64,000 nucleotides of DNA from Streptomyces sp. NBC_00554 (lineage in GTDB: Bacteria > Actinomycetota > Actinomycetes > Streptomycetales > Streptomycetaceae), in contig NZ_CP107799.1 in assembly GCF_041431135.1 (NCBI RefSeq), positions 2,728,001 to 2,792,000 of the forward strand, in the 5' to 3' direction. The notes beneath the pieces were generated by a model that worked only from the letters and a program-made list of their open reading frames with translations, was not told the DNA's origin and did no database searches. Shown here one piece after another: positions 9,542 through 18,204 of this stretch (within the stretch, counting starts at the first letter, position 1; each line of letters starts with the position of its first letter). The position numbers and the translations under genes were made by a program.

Positions 9542-11224
9542 TCACCCCTGCGCGGATCCGCTGTCGTCCAGCAGCTTCTTGTACCAGTCCCGCAGTCCGT
9601 CGCCGCCCTGGCTCTTCCAGTCCGAGACCGCCTGCTGCATGTCGCTGATCTTCTTGCGGCCGCGGACGATGTCGTCCTCCAGCTGCTCGAAGTCGTTGGA
9701 AAGGTTCGTGTAGCGCGCCGGCTCGATGATCTGGAGGCCGTAGAAGGAGGACTTCTTGGTGAAGGCACCCATCCGCTGCTGCCACTCGACCTGCGCCTTC
9801 CCGACGTCCGGGAAGTCGGGATGCGCGATGGTCGAGGCGGGGCTGGCGAGCATCACGAAGGCGTTCGCGACCTCCTGGTTGCCCTTGTCGTTCTTGGTGG
9901 GTGTGCCGTCCTTGACGGTGTAGTGCGTGCCCTCGACCCCGTAGTTGGTGAGCATGTACTCCTCGGTGCCGTACGGGGCTGCGGTGACGTTCGCGGCGGC
10001 CAGGATGTCGTGGATCACGGCCTTCGACGCCTTCTTGTTGACGAAGGCGAAGATGCCGGCGGGCGATCCGGCCCACAGCGTCGGGTCCCCGCCGTCGTGG
10101 CCGAAGATGTCCATGCCGCCGATGCGGAAGTCCGGGTTCTGGGTGGCCTGTTCGGCGGTCTTGCCCCACCAGGTCGAGATGTCGTTGTTGAAGATCAGGG
10201 TCTCGCCCGAGGTGAAGCGCAGACCCGAGTCGCCCTGGTTCTGCGCCTTGGCGTCCGGGTGGACGACTCCCGCCGCGTACAACTTCCGCGTCCACTCCAG
10301 CGCTTCGAGGTACTCGTCGGTCTCGACGCGGTAGATCAGCTTGCCGTCGACGAGGTTCCAGCCGAGCGGCTTCTCGCTGCCGGACAGCACACCGAAGCTG
10401 TTGAAGGCGGTCCACTTCATGTCGTCGCAGGCCCACACCTTGGCCTTGGCGTTGGTGATCTCCTTGGCCAGGGCCAGGAACTCGTCGGCCGAGGTGGGGA
10501 GTTCGTACCCCTTCTCGTCGAAGATGTCCTTGCGGTAGAACGGCACGATGTTGGGGTCGTACGAGCTGGGCATCGGCAGTCCGCGCAGCTTGCCGCCGAA
10601 GATGGAGCGCTGCCAGGCATCGGTCGGGATCGCCGCGAGGTTCGGGTACTCCTTGACCTTGTCGCCGGAGAGGTACGGGCCGAGGTCCGCCATCTTGTTG
10701 ATGATGGCGCTGGGTATCTTGCCGCCCATGTTCCAGCCGGGGATGACCACGACGTCCGGCATGTCGCTGGAGGCGAGGACCGCGCCCAGCTTCTCGTCGT
10801 AGGTGTTGCCGTCCTGGTTCTGCCAGACGACGTCGACGCCGATCTTCTCGTTCATCGCCTTGTAGTAGGGGTTGTCGCTCTTCGGCGGCGAGCCCCAGAA
10901 CGGCGACATGATCTTGATGGTGCTGCCCTTGCCGAGCTTCTCGGGCACCGAGGTCTTCAGATCGTCGAGGACGAGCTTGCTGGTGAATCCGAGGGAGGAG
11001 CCGTTCTTCGACGGAATGTCCGGCGTCACCACGTTCTGCGCCACGAAGGTGGGAAGGATCTTCTGCGCGTCCTTGCCCGAGGTCGTGCCGTCCTTGGAGC
11101 CGCCGTCGGAGCCGCCGCAGGCGGTCAGCAGCGGCATCCCACCCGCCACCGCGGCGGCGGCGACCGCCGTGGAGGCGAGGAAGCTTCTCCGGCTCGGAGC
11201 GGAGGTGGCGGAGTTCGGCGTCAT
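9542..11224 (-). CDS. lipoprotein sugar-binding protein (LplA family)
   Basis: 560 aa extracellular solute-binding lipoprotein. The signal peptide has a twin-arginine motif (SRRSFLAST) and ends in the lipobox LLTAC, so the mature protein is anchored by Cys about residue 36, followed by a GGSDGGSKDG linker. Its length of about 560 aa and segments such as FWGSPPKSDNPYYKAMNEK place it in the LplA-like group, which usually binds oligosaccharides from plant polymers. It is the first gene of the leftward operon and lies behind the LacI-type operator at 11353. By context it captures xyloglucan oligosaccharides released by the secreted GH74 and GH12 enzymes; the ligand is inferred. Confidence 0.9.
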   Translation of the reverse strand: MTPNSATSAPSRRSFLASTAVAAAAVAGGMPLLTACGGSDGGSKDGTTSGKDAQKILPTFVAQNVVTPDIPSKNGSSLGFTSKLVLDDLKTSVPEKLGKGSTIKIMSPFWGSPPKSDNPYYKAMNEKIGVDVVWQNQDGNTYDEKLGAVLASSDMPDVVVIPGWNMGGKIPSAIINKMADLGPYLSGDKVKEYPNLAAIPTDAWQRSIFGGKLRGLPMPSSYDPNIVPFYRKDIFDEKGYELPTSADEFLALAKEITNAKAKVWACDDMKWTAFNSFGVLSGSEKPLGWNLVDGKLIYRVETDEYLEALEWTRKLYAAGVVHPDAKAQNQGDSGLRFTSGETLIFNNDISTWWGKTAEQATQNPDFRIGGMDIFGHDGGDPTLWAGSPAGIFAFVNKKASKAVIHDILAAANVTAAPYGTEEYMLTNYGVEGTHYTVKDGTPTKNDKGNQEVANAFVMLASPASTIAHPDFPDVGKAQVEWQQRMGAFTKKSSFYGLQIIEPARYTNLSNDFEQLEDDIVRGRKKISDMQQAVSDWKSQGGDGLRDWYKKLLDDSGSAQG

Positions 11225-11352
11225 TGCGTCAACCCTTCATGGCGCACCAGGACACCCGGCGGTAGGGCCGTCGGCTGCGGTGTCTTGAGTGGAACTGGCT
11301 GAGCTGAAGCGGTCCTCGGAGGACTGCGCACCCCGGGCGGCGGTCCCATCAG

Positions 11353-11366
11353 TCGAAGCGCTTCGA
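11353..11366. promoter_or_regulatory. LacI-type operator, copy 1 (leftward promoter)
   Basis: TCGAAGCGCTTCGA is a perfect 14-bp palindrome with the central CG typical of LacI-family operators. It lies about 130 bp upstream of the sugar-binding lipoprotein gene. An identical copy is at 11546-11559, 193 bp away, so a tetrameric repressor could loop the region. No LacI-family gene is in the window. Confidence 0.8.
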
Positions 11367-11508
11367 TGTTGCTGTGAGGTTAAGTGAACCCGTGGGGGTG
11401 CACAAGAGTCGATTCCAAGATTCCTCGGAGGTATGCACCCGATATGGAGTACTGGACCGGTCCCTTATGGCGCTTGATGTGCCGACGAGGAAACGGAGTT
11501 GTTGCGTC

Positions 11509-11526
11509 TGGGTGTCTTGACACCCA
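11509..11526. promoter_or_regulatory. 18-bp palindrome over a -35-like TTGACA
   Basis: TGGGTGTCTTGACACCCA is an inverted repeat of two 8-base arms around TT. It contains TTGACA at 11517-11522, a good -35 match for a rightward promoter toward the GH3 gene, although no strong -10 is seen. It could be a second, different operator. The rest of the 371-bp divergent region (11225-11595) shows no gene. Confidence 0.55.
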
Positions 11527-11545
11527 CCCCTCGGTCGAATGAGCA

Positions 11546-11559
11546 TCGAAGCGCTTCGA
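11546..11559. promoter_or_regulatory. LacI-type operator, copy 2 (rightward promoter)
   Basis: Second exact copy of TCGAAGCGCTTCGA, 37 bp upstream of the chosen GTG start of GH3 and just downstream of the -35-like TTGACA. This is where a repressor would block transcription initiation or elongation. Confidence 0.8.
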
Positions 11560-11595
11560 AAGCGCCCCGTCGCTCCATCGCAAAGGGATCACCAC

Positions 11596-14448
11596 GTGAC
11601 CGCACAAACGCCGCCTACGCCCCCTTTCCGTGATCCGCAGCTGCCGTTCGCGAAGCGCATCGACGACCTGCTGGCACGGCTCACGCTCGACGAACGGATC
11701 GCATTCCTGCACCAGTTCGCACCGGCCGTCGAGCGGCTCGGTGTCGGAGCCTTCCGCACCGGGCAGGAGGCGCTGCACGGCGTGGCCTGGATGGGCCCGG
11801 CGACGGTGTTCCCGCAGGCCGTGGGGCTCGGCGCGACCTGGAACGACGAGCTCGTACGCCGGGTCGGCGAGGCCGTCTCGGCCGAGACCCGCGCCATGCG
11901 CGCCCGCGACGACCGCGTCGGCCTCAACGTCTGGTCCCCCACGGTCAACCTGCTCCGCCACCCCCTGTGGGGCCGCAACGAGGAGGGCTACTCGGAGGAT
12001 CCGAAGCTGACCTCCGCGATCGCGACGGCGTACACCCGCGGTCTGCGCGGCGACCACCCGGCGTACTGGCGTACGGCCCCGGTGCTCAAGCACTGGCTGG
12101 CCCACAACAACGAGACGGACAGGGACACTTCGTCCTCCTCGGTCCGCCCGCGCGTCCTGCACGAGTACGACCTGCGCGCCTTCCGCGAGACGGTCGAGGC
12201 GGGCGCGGTGGCCGGCGTGATGCCCGCGTACAACCTGGTCAACGGCCGCCCCAACCACGTCTCGCCGTATCTGCGCGAGCACCTGCGCACCTGGACGGAC
12301 CAGGACCTGCTGGTCTGCTCGGACGCGGGCGCGCCCTCCAACCTGGTCGATTCCGAGCACTACTTCGACACCCACGAGGAGTCGACCGCGGCCGCGATCG
12401 TCGCCGGGGTGGACAGCTTCACGGACCACGGCACGGACAGCTCGAAGATCGTCGCGCGTATTCAGGGTGCCCTCGCCCAGGGCCTGTTGAGCGAGGACGA
12501 CATCGACACGGCGGTCCGCCGCCAGCTCTCGGTCCGGTTCCGGCTTGGCGAGTTCGACCCCCGGCTCGACCCGTACATGGACACCAAGTCCTTCGACACA
12601 CCGGCCCACCGCGCCCTCGCCCAGGAGGCGGCGGAGCAGGCGATCGTGCTGCTCAAGAACGACGGCCTCCTGCCGCTGGCCCCCGGCGTGCGCATCGCCG
12701 TCGTCGGCCTCCTCGCCGACGAGTGCAAGCTCGACTGGTACAGCGGCACCCTCATCCACCGCTCGACACCGCTGGAGGGCCTGTACGAGCGTTTCGGCGC
12801 CGAGCGCGTCGACTTCGCGGAGGGCGTGGACCGCGTACGCCTGCGGACCTCGGCGGGTACGTACCTGTCGGTGCCCCTGACGGCGGACGCGGCCGACGAA
12901 GTGCGCGGCGCCGAGGGCGCCCTGGACCCGGCGCTCCTCGCGGGCCGCACGGACCTCCCCCCGCTCACCACCGACGCGGCCGGTACCGAACTCGCGCTGA
13001 TCGACTGGGGCGAGGGAATCCTGACGCTGCGCGCCCCCGACGGCCGCTATCTCTCGGTCGCCGAGGACGGCTTCGTACGGGCGTCGGCGGACCAGCCCGG
13101 AGGCTGGGTCGTCCAGGAGACATTCCGCCTCGAACCCTCCGAAACGCATGCGAACGGCCACCTCCTGAAGCACGTCGGGACGGGTAGGTACGTCTCTGTC
13201 GCCGCCGACGGCGTGAAGGTTGCCGCCGAAGACGCATCCGGTGCGGAAATTTTCGGGATGGAGTTCACCGAGCGCGGCGAGGACGCGGTGGCGCGGGCGG
13301 CGGCCGCCGCCGATGTCGTCCTGGTCGTCGCCGGAAACGACCCGCACATCAACGGGCGCGAGACGGAGGACCGTACGACCCTGCGCCTCCCCGCGCACCA
13401 GGAACGCCTGCTCCGTGCGGCCCGCGCGGCGAACCCGGACACGGCCCTGGCGCTGGTCTCCGCGTACCCGTACGCGGTGGACCACGCGGACCTCCCGGCC
13501 GTCCTGTGGACCGCCCACGGCGGCCAGGCGGCGGGCACCGCCCTGTCCCGCGTCCTCGCCGGAGACGTCTCCCCCGCGGGCCGCCTCCCGCAGACCTGGT
13601 ACGCCTGTGACGAGGATCTGCCCGACCTCCTCGACTACGACGTGATCGGCGGCCGCCAGACGTATCTGTACTTCGAGGGCACGCCGTTGTTCCCGTTCGG
13701 GCATGGACTGTCGTACGGACGGTTCGCGTACACCGACCTCGAAGTCACCCCGCTGGCAGGCAAGTTGCAGGTCGCCTTCAATGTCACCAACACCAGCTCG
13801 GTGGCCGCCGACGAGGTCGCCCAGCTCTACACCCGCGCCGTTCAGGCATCCGTACCGCGCCCCCGCCGCGAGCTGGCCGCGCACCGCCGCGTCCACCTCA
13901 CCCCCGGCGCCACGACGACTTTGACCTTCGAACTCCCGCTCTCCGCCCTGGAGTTCTGGGACGTCGCACACAGCCGCCCGCGCCTGGAGCCGGGCGCGTA
14001 CGAACTGCTCGTCGGCGCCTCCAGCGAGGACATCCGGCTCCGCACGACCGTCGAACTCGACGGTGAGCCCGCCACGCCCCGCCCGGTACGTGAACTGGGC
14101 CTCGACGCTGCCGACTTCGACGAGCAGCGGAACGCCGCGATCGTCGACCGTACGAAGGTGATGGGCGACGCGGTGACGCCGGTGGACGGCGTGACGTGCG
14201 AACTCGTCTTCCGCGACTGCGACTTCGGGGACGGCGTCCGGGAAGCCACCGTCGAGGTGGCGGGCGAGGGAGTCGTAGAACTCTCCCTGAACGGCGGCCC
14301 GTTGATCGCCGTGGTGACCCTGAGCGCGACGAAGGGTCCGTACGACTACACCACTCTCGGCGCCGATTTCGCCGCCGCCGATGTGCACGACGTACACCTC
14401 AGGCTGCGCGGCCCCTTGCGGCTCGCGCATGTCGGCTTCTCCGGCTGA
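11596..14448 (+). CDS. GH3 beta-glycosidase with inserted beta-trefoil domain
   Basis: 950 aa, no signal peptide. GH3 enzymes remove terminal beta-glucose or beta-xylose from oligosaccharides. The N-terminal barrel shows RIDDLLARLTLDERI, KHWLAHNNETDRD and VMPAYNLVNG. The nucleophile is Asp243 in LLVCSDAG. The acid/base is in NGRETEDRTT (Glu589 or Glu591), and a fibronectin-like C-terminal domain follows. Residues about 411-558, where many GH3 enzymes carry a PA14 domain, instead resemble a fascin-like beta-trefoil with repeated TYLSV, RYLSV and RYVSV motifs. The last roughly 90 residues look like a CBM6-type domain. GTG at 11596 was preferred to the ATG at 11539 because AAAGGGA precedes it and the longer start would place the operator inside the gene. 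In this locus it probably trims the glucan backbone after side chains are removed. Confidence 0.88.
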   Translation: MTAQTPPTPPFRDPQLPFAKRIDDLLARLTLDERIAFLHQFAPAVERLGVGAFRTGQEALHGVAWMGPATVFPQAVGLGATWNDELVRRVGEAVSAETRAMRARDDRVGLNVWSPTVNLLRHPLWGRNEEGYSEDPKLTSAIATAYTRGLRGDHPAYWRTAPVLKHWLAHNNETDRDTSSSSVRPRVLHEYDLRAFRETVEAGAVAGVMPAYNLVNGRPNHVSPYLREHLRTWTDQDLLVCSDAGAPSNLVDSEHYFDTHEESTAAAIVAGVDSFTDHGTDSSKIVARIQGALAQGLLSEDDIDTAVRRQLSVRFRLGEFDPRLDPYMDTKSFDTPAHRALAQEAAEQAIVLLKNDGLLPLAPGVRIAVVGLLADECKLDWYSGTLIHRSTPLEGLYERFGAERVDFAEGVDRVRLRTSAGTYLSVPLTADAADEVRGAEGALDPALLAGRTDLPPLTTDAAGTELALIDWGEGILTLRAPDGRYLSVAEDGFVRASADQPGGWVVQETFRLEPSETHANGHLLKHVGTGRYVSVAADGVKVAAEDASGAEIFGMEFTERGEDAVARAAAAADVVLVVAGNDPHINGRETEDRTTLRLPAHQERLLRAARAANPDTALALVSAYPYAVDHADLPAVLWTAHGGQAAGTALSRVLAGDVSPAGRLPQTWYACDEDLPDLLDYDVIGGRQTYLYFEGTPLFPFGHGLSYGRFAYTDLEVTPLAGKLQVAFNVTNTSSVAADEVAQLYTRAVQASVPRPRRELAAHRRVHLTPGATTTLTFELPLSALEFWDVAHSRPRLEPGAYELLVGASSEDIRLRTTVELDGEPATPRPVRELGLDAADFDEQRNAAIVDRTKVMGDAVTPVDGVTCELVFRDCDFGDGVREATVEVAGEGVVELSLNGGPLIAVVTLSATKGPYDYTTLGADFAAADVHDVHLRLRGPLRLAHVGFSG

Positions 14449-14470
14449 GGGTCCGGACAGGCCGACAAAC

Positions 14471-14507
14471 AGGGCCCGGCACCGGAAGGCATCGGTGCCG
14501 GGCCCTT
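14471..14507. terminator. hairpin terminator after GH3
   Basis: GGGCCCGGCACCG pairs with CGGTGCCGGGCCC across a loop of eight bases, followed by TT. It is 23 bp after the GH3 stop. Confidence 0.85.
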
Positions 14508-14538
14508 CATCGGGACTCTATATGAAAATGGTTCCCAT

Positions 14539-14599
14539 GAGCTAGTGGTTCTGATGAGCTCGTGGTTCGGTTGAGCCAGTGGTTCGGTTGAGCCGGTCC
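14539..14599. repeat. 17-bp tandem repeat, three copies
   Basis: Three direct units start at 14539, 14556 and 14573, each close to GAGCCAGTGGTTCGGTT, with a partial fourth (GAGCCGGTCC). They lie in the gap between two convergent terminators. I see no promoter or gene there. Confidence 0.7.
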
Positions 14600-14610
14600 A
14601 GCGGTGGGAC

Positions 14611-14653
14611 GGCGATGGCCGGAGCCCCCGCACAGCGGGCTCCGGCCATCGCC
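14611..14653. terminator. long perfect hairpin terminator
   Basis: A 17-base arm, GGCGATGGCCGGAGCCC, pairs perfectly with its complement at 14637-14653 around a 9-base loop. It is positioned to end the leftward aldehyde dehydrogenase gene. Confidence 0.85.
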
Positions 14654-14668
14654 TCGCAAGCGCCGATG

Positions 14669-16114
14669 TCAGAGGGCGATACCCGTCAGCACGAGCACCC
14701 GCTCGTAGGTGTAGTCGTCCATCGCGAACTTCACGCCCTCGCGGCCCACACCGGACTGCTTCACACCGCCGTACGGCATCTGGTCGGCACGGTAGGACGG
14801 CACGTCACCGATCACGACGCCGCCCACCTCCAGCGCACGGTGAGCGCGGAACGCGGCCTGGAGGTCGTGCGTGAACACACCGGCCTGCAGTCCGTACTTG
14901 GAGTCGTTGACGGCGGCGAAGGCGGCCGCCTCCCCCTCCACCTTCCGCACGGTGAGGACCGGCCCGAAGACCTCCTCGCAAGAGATGGTGGTGTCCGCCG
15001 GTACGTCGGCGAGCACGGTCGGCGCGTACGCGGCACCGTCACGCTTTCCGCCGGTGAGCACACGGGCACCGGCCGCGGCGGCCTCGTCCACCCACGCCTC
15101 GACGCGCTTGGCGGCGTCCTCGCTGACCAGCGGGCCCACATCGGTCTTGTCGTCCGACGGGTCCCCGGTGACCTGCGCCTCGACGGCTGCGACGATGCGC
15201 GGCAGCAGCCGGTCGTACACGGAGGCGTCCGCGATCACCCGCTGCACGGAGATGCAGGACTGGCCGCCCTGGTAGTTGGAGAAGGCGGCGATACGGGTGG
15301 CGGCCCAGTCCAGGTCCTCGTCACTCGCCCAGTCGGCGAGGACGACAGCCGCGCCGTTGCCGCCGAGCTCCAGCGTGCAGTGCTTGCGCGGCACGCTGTC
15401 CATGATCGCGTAACCGACCTTTTCGGAACCGGTGAAGGAGATGACCGGCAGCCGCTCGTCCTGCACCAGCGCGGGCATCCGCTCGTTGGACACCGGCAGG
15501 ATGCTCCACGAACCGGCGGGCAGCTCGGTCTCCGCCAGCAGGTCACCGATGATCAGGCCCGACAGGGGCGTCGCGGGCGCCGGCTTCAGGATGATCGGCG
15601 CGCCGGCGGCGATGGCCGGGGCGATCTTGTGGGCGCACAGGTTGAGCGGGAAGTTGAACGGCGCGATGCCCAGCACGACGCCCTTCGGGAAGCGCCGGGT
15701 CAGCGCGAGCCGGCCCTGACCGCCGAGGTCCGTGTCGAGCCGCTGCGCCTCGCCTCCGTTGAACCGGCGGGCCTCCTCGGCCGCGAACCGGAACACCGAC
15801 ACCGCGCGGCCCACCTCGCCGCGGGCCCACTTGATCGGCTTGCCGTTCTCGGCGGAGATCAGCTGCGCGATCTCCTCGGTGCGCTCGACGAGGCGCTTCG
15901 ACACGTGGTCGAGGGCGGCGGCCCTGACGTGCGCCGGGGTCGCGGCGAACTCGTCCCGTACGGCGTACGCGGCGGCCACGGCCTCCTCGACCTGCGCCTC
16001 CGTCGGCACGCTGACCTGGCCGACGAGCCGGCCGTCCCACGGCGAGGTGACGTCGAACGTGGTCTCACCGGTGGCCTGGCGGCCGGCGAGCCAGAAGGCG
16101 TAGGTGGAAGTCAT
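14669..16114 (-). CDS. aldehyde dehydrogenase (NAD(P)-dependent)
   Basis: 481 aa cytoplasmic member of the aldehyde dehydrogenase superfamily. The Rossmann region reads APFNFPLNLCAHKIAPA, the general base is Glu in TLELGGNGAAVV, and the catalytic Cys is in NYQGGQSCISVQ. The C terminus has the MPYGGVKQSGVGREG signature. ATG at 16114 was chosen because GGAAGGG lies upstream and the family fold begins there. It lies directly downstream of the PucR regulator on the same strand, separated by a dispersed repeat. In Streptomyces such a pair accompanies polyamine/GABA catabolic genes, so oxidation of an aminoaldehyde or semialdehyde is plausible. The substrate is not readable from sequence. Confidence 0.88.
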   Translation of the reverse strand: MTSTYAFWLAGRQATGETTFDVTSPWDGRLVGQVSVPTEAQVEEAVAAAYAVRDEFAATPAHVRAAALDHVSKRLVERTEEIAQLISAENGKPIKWARGEVGRAVSVFRFAAEEARRFNGGEAQRLDTDLGGQGRLALTRRFPKGVVLGIAPFNFPLNLCAHKIAPAIAAGAPIILKPAPATPLSGLIIGDLLAETELPAGSWSILPVSNERMPALVQDERLPVISFTGSEKVGYAIMDSVPRKHCTLELGGNGAAVVLADWASDEDLDWAATRIAAFSNYQGGQSCISVQRVIADASVYDRLLPRIVAAVEAQVTGDPSDDKTDVGPLVSEDAAKRVEAWVDEAAAAGARVLTGGKRDGAAYAPTVLADVPADTTISCEEVFGPVLTVRKVEGEAAAFAAVNDSKYGLQAGVFTHDLQAAFRAHRALEVGGVVIGDVPSYRADQMPYGGVKQSGVGREGVKFAMDDYTYERVLVLTGIAL

Positions 16115-16260
16115 GTGAGTCCCGGCCCTTCCGAGGTTGGTGGGTGACGTGGCTTTCATCATCAACGGTAGGGGTGGGACGACCGGGGGTCGTTTGTCCG
16201 AGTCGTAGTAGTCGGGGTGGGGGGTGCGCCGCTTTGGCAAGGTCGTGGGAGATCTTTCAG

Positions 16261-16360
16261 CCCGTCCGGCGTTTGAGGACGAGGCCGTTCAGGCCGATAC
16301 GGGGGTCTGGGGGCGGAGCCCCCAGACCGCGAGGGACGGGTAGGGGCGGAGGGGGCGAAA
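16261..16360. repeat. dispersed Streptomyces intergenic hairpin repeat (copy 1)
   Basis: About 100 bp beginning CCCGTCCGGCGTTTGAGGAC, with a strong internal hairpin around GGGGGCGGAGCCCCC. Two further copies, one inverted, are at 40252-40468. It fills the gap between PucR and the aldehyde dehydrogenase gene and probably acts as a transcription terminator or RNA stabiliser. Confidence 0.8.
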
Positions 16361-16366
16361 ACACCC

Positions 16367-18025
16367 CTACTCCCCCGCCGCAGCCGTCGCCTTCAACGCC
16401 AGCCAAAGCTCCATCCGCACATCCGCATCATCCAGCGACCGCCCAAGGATCTCCTCGACCCTCCGCATCCGGTACCGGAGCGTATGCCGATGCACCCCCA
16501 GATCGGCGGCCGCCGCATCCCACTGCCCGTGCCGGGACAGCCACGCCCGAAGCGAGGCGACCAGATCCCCCCGCCCGGTCGCGTCATGCTCGTGCAGCGC
16601 CCGCAGCAACCCGTCCGCGAACGCCCGCACCGCGTCATCAGCGAGCAGCGGCAGCACGGACCCCGCGGCCAGCTCCTCGTGCTCGACGAGGAACCGCCCC
16701 CGCCGCCGGGCCACGGACAGCGCCTGCTCGGCCTGCTTGTAGGCGGCGCCGACGGCGATCGGCCCGACGGGGGCCGACAGCCCGACCACCAGCTCGGTGT
16801 CGTCACCGCCGGACTGCTCCCGCACCGACGCCCGCGCGGCCTCCAGCGCCACCGCGTGCTCCCCGCAGGCGGCGACGGCCGCACCCCCATCCACGGCGAG
16901 CACCACGAGCCGCTCCCCGTCGGGCACGACGAGCACGGCTTCGCCGGAGCGGGCGGCGGCGGACTCAACGACCTCGGCGAGCACGCCGAGCGGATCGCCC
17001 CCGGTGTCGGGCACCGCGACGGCGGCCGAGGAGACCGGGGCGTCCGCCACGCGCGCGTGGCCGCCGGCATGGGCCCGCGCGGCCGACGCGGACGCCGACT
17101 CGGCGAGGATCAGCCGGAATGGCGCGTCAAGGAGCGCGCCGAGCAGATCCCCGGCGACGGCCCGGGCGTGATCGGGCTCCCCGGCGAGAAGCATGCGCAG
17201 TACCGCGGCCCCGATCCGCTGCTCCGCCGCCTGCAGCGAGCGCGAGCGCTCGGTGGTGAGCGTCAGCAGGGCGATCGCCGAGTGCACGGCGTACCGCTCG
17301 GCGGTCCCGAGGGCGGCGGCCGTCCCCACGGCGAGCGCGGCTCGGGGCCGCCGCCCGGTACCCAGTGAGTGCAGCTCCACCCGGTCCTCGCCGCCGACCA
17401 CCGAACTCGCGGGCGCGGGCCTGTCCCGCAGCCGCTCCACGTCCGGTGTGAGCCGCGCGGCCCGTCGCCCGGCCCACTCCGGCGCGGTGGCCACGACGGC
17501 ACCGGACGCGTCGTACAGCGCCGCCCATCCGTCGACCTGCCCGGCGAGCGAGGCCAGCAGCCCCTCGGGCCCGTCGTTCAGCGCCTGCTTGGTCAGCTCG
17601 CGCTGCGCGGCGAATCCGGCGGTCACGGCCCGGTACTGATCGGCGGCGATGGCGGCGGACACGGCCTTGCTGATGGCGAGGAACGGTGTGCGCCGGGGCA
17701 CTTCGAGGAGCGGCAACCCCTCTTCCTCCGCCGCGTCGACGAGCGCCTTCGGGATCTCCTCGTAGTGGACCCCGACGGCGAAGCCGAGACCGACCACACC
17801 CGCTCCGGCCAGCCGCTTCACATAGCGCCGCATGACCTCGGGATCCTCCGCGTCCAGCTTGAGCGCGGTGATCAGGAGCAGTTCCCCGCCCTCCATGTAC
17901 GGCACGGGGTCGGCGAGCTCGCTGGCATGCGCCCAGCGGACGGGCACGTCCAGCCGTTCCTCGCCCGCGCGCACGGTGAGCTTGAGCGCGGAGTGGTGGA
18001 CGAGCGAGGCGAGCGTGGGGGGCAT
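16367..18025 (-). CDS. PucR-family transcriptional regulator
   Basis: 552 aa. PucR-type regulators have an N-terminal sensory domain, a GGDEF-like middle and a C-terminal helix-turn-helix. The N-terminal PucR domain starts LASLVHHSALKLTVRAG and contains YMEGGELLLITAL. The C-terminal HTH is clear in LGVHRHTLRYRMRRVEEILG. Characterised Streptomyces members near gabT control polyamine and purine/nitrogen genes. Here the gene sits between the aldehyde dehydrogenase and an ATP-binding protein, in a region rich in polyamine genes, so a polyamine or GABA signal is the best inference. The ATG at 18025 has GAAGG upstream. Confidence 0.9.
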   Translation of the reverse strand: MPPTLASLVHHSALKLTVRAGEERLDVPVRWAHASELADPVPYMEGGELLLITALKLDAEDPEVMRRYVKRLAGAGVVGLGFAVGVHYEEIPKALVDAAEEEGLPLLEVPRRTPFLAISKAVSAAIAADQYRAVTAGFAAQRELTKQALNDGPEGLLASLAGQVDGWAALYDASGAVVATAPEWAGRRAARLTPDVERLRDRPAPASSVVGGEDRVELHSLGTGRRPRAALAVGTAAALGTAERYAVHSAIALLTLTTERSRSLQAAEQRIGAAVLRMLLAGEPDHARAVAGDLLGALLDAPFRLILAESASASAARAHAGGHARVADAPVSSAAVAVPDTGGDPLGVLAEVVESAAARSGEAVLVVPDGERLVVLAVDGGAAVAACGEHAVALEAARASVREQSGGDDTELVVGLSAPVGPIAVGAAYKQAEQALSVARRRGRFLVEHEELAAGSVLPLLADDAVRAFADGLLRALHEHDATGRGDLVASLRAWLSRHGQWDAAAADLGVHRHTLRYRMRRVEEILGRSLDDADVRMELWLALKATAAAGE

Positions 18026-18204
18026 GGGGCCTTCAGGTCTTCACAGGATCTTCGACGGTCACTGGAGGTGTGATCTTTTGGCCGCGACGTATGAACGACC
18101 TATGTCGATTCTGCCTCACCGTACGGTACGTCCGTGACCTTATGTCCAGACGTACAGGTCAGCCGCGTAGATCCACGAGCGGCCGCCGCGTAGATCCGCC
18201 GGCC

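Noticed and set aside
11539..11595. ATG start for GH3 at 11539
   Set aside because: It would put the LacI-type palindrome inside the coding region and has no ribosome-binding site; GTG at 11596 has AAAGGGA.
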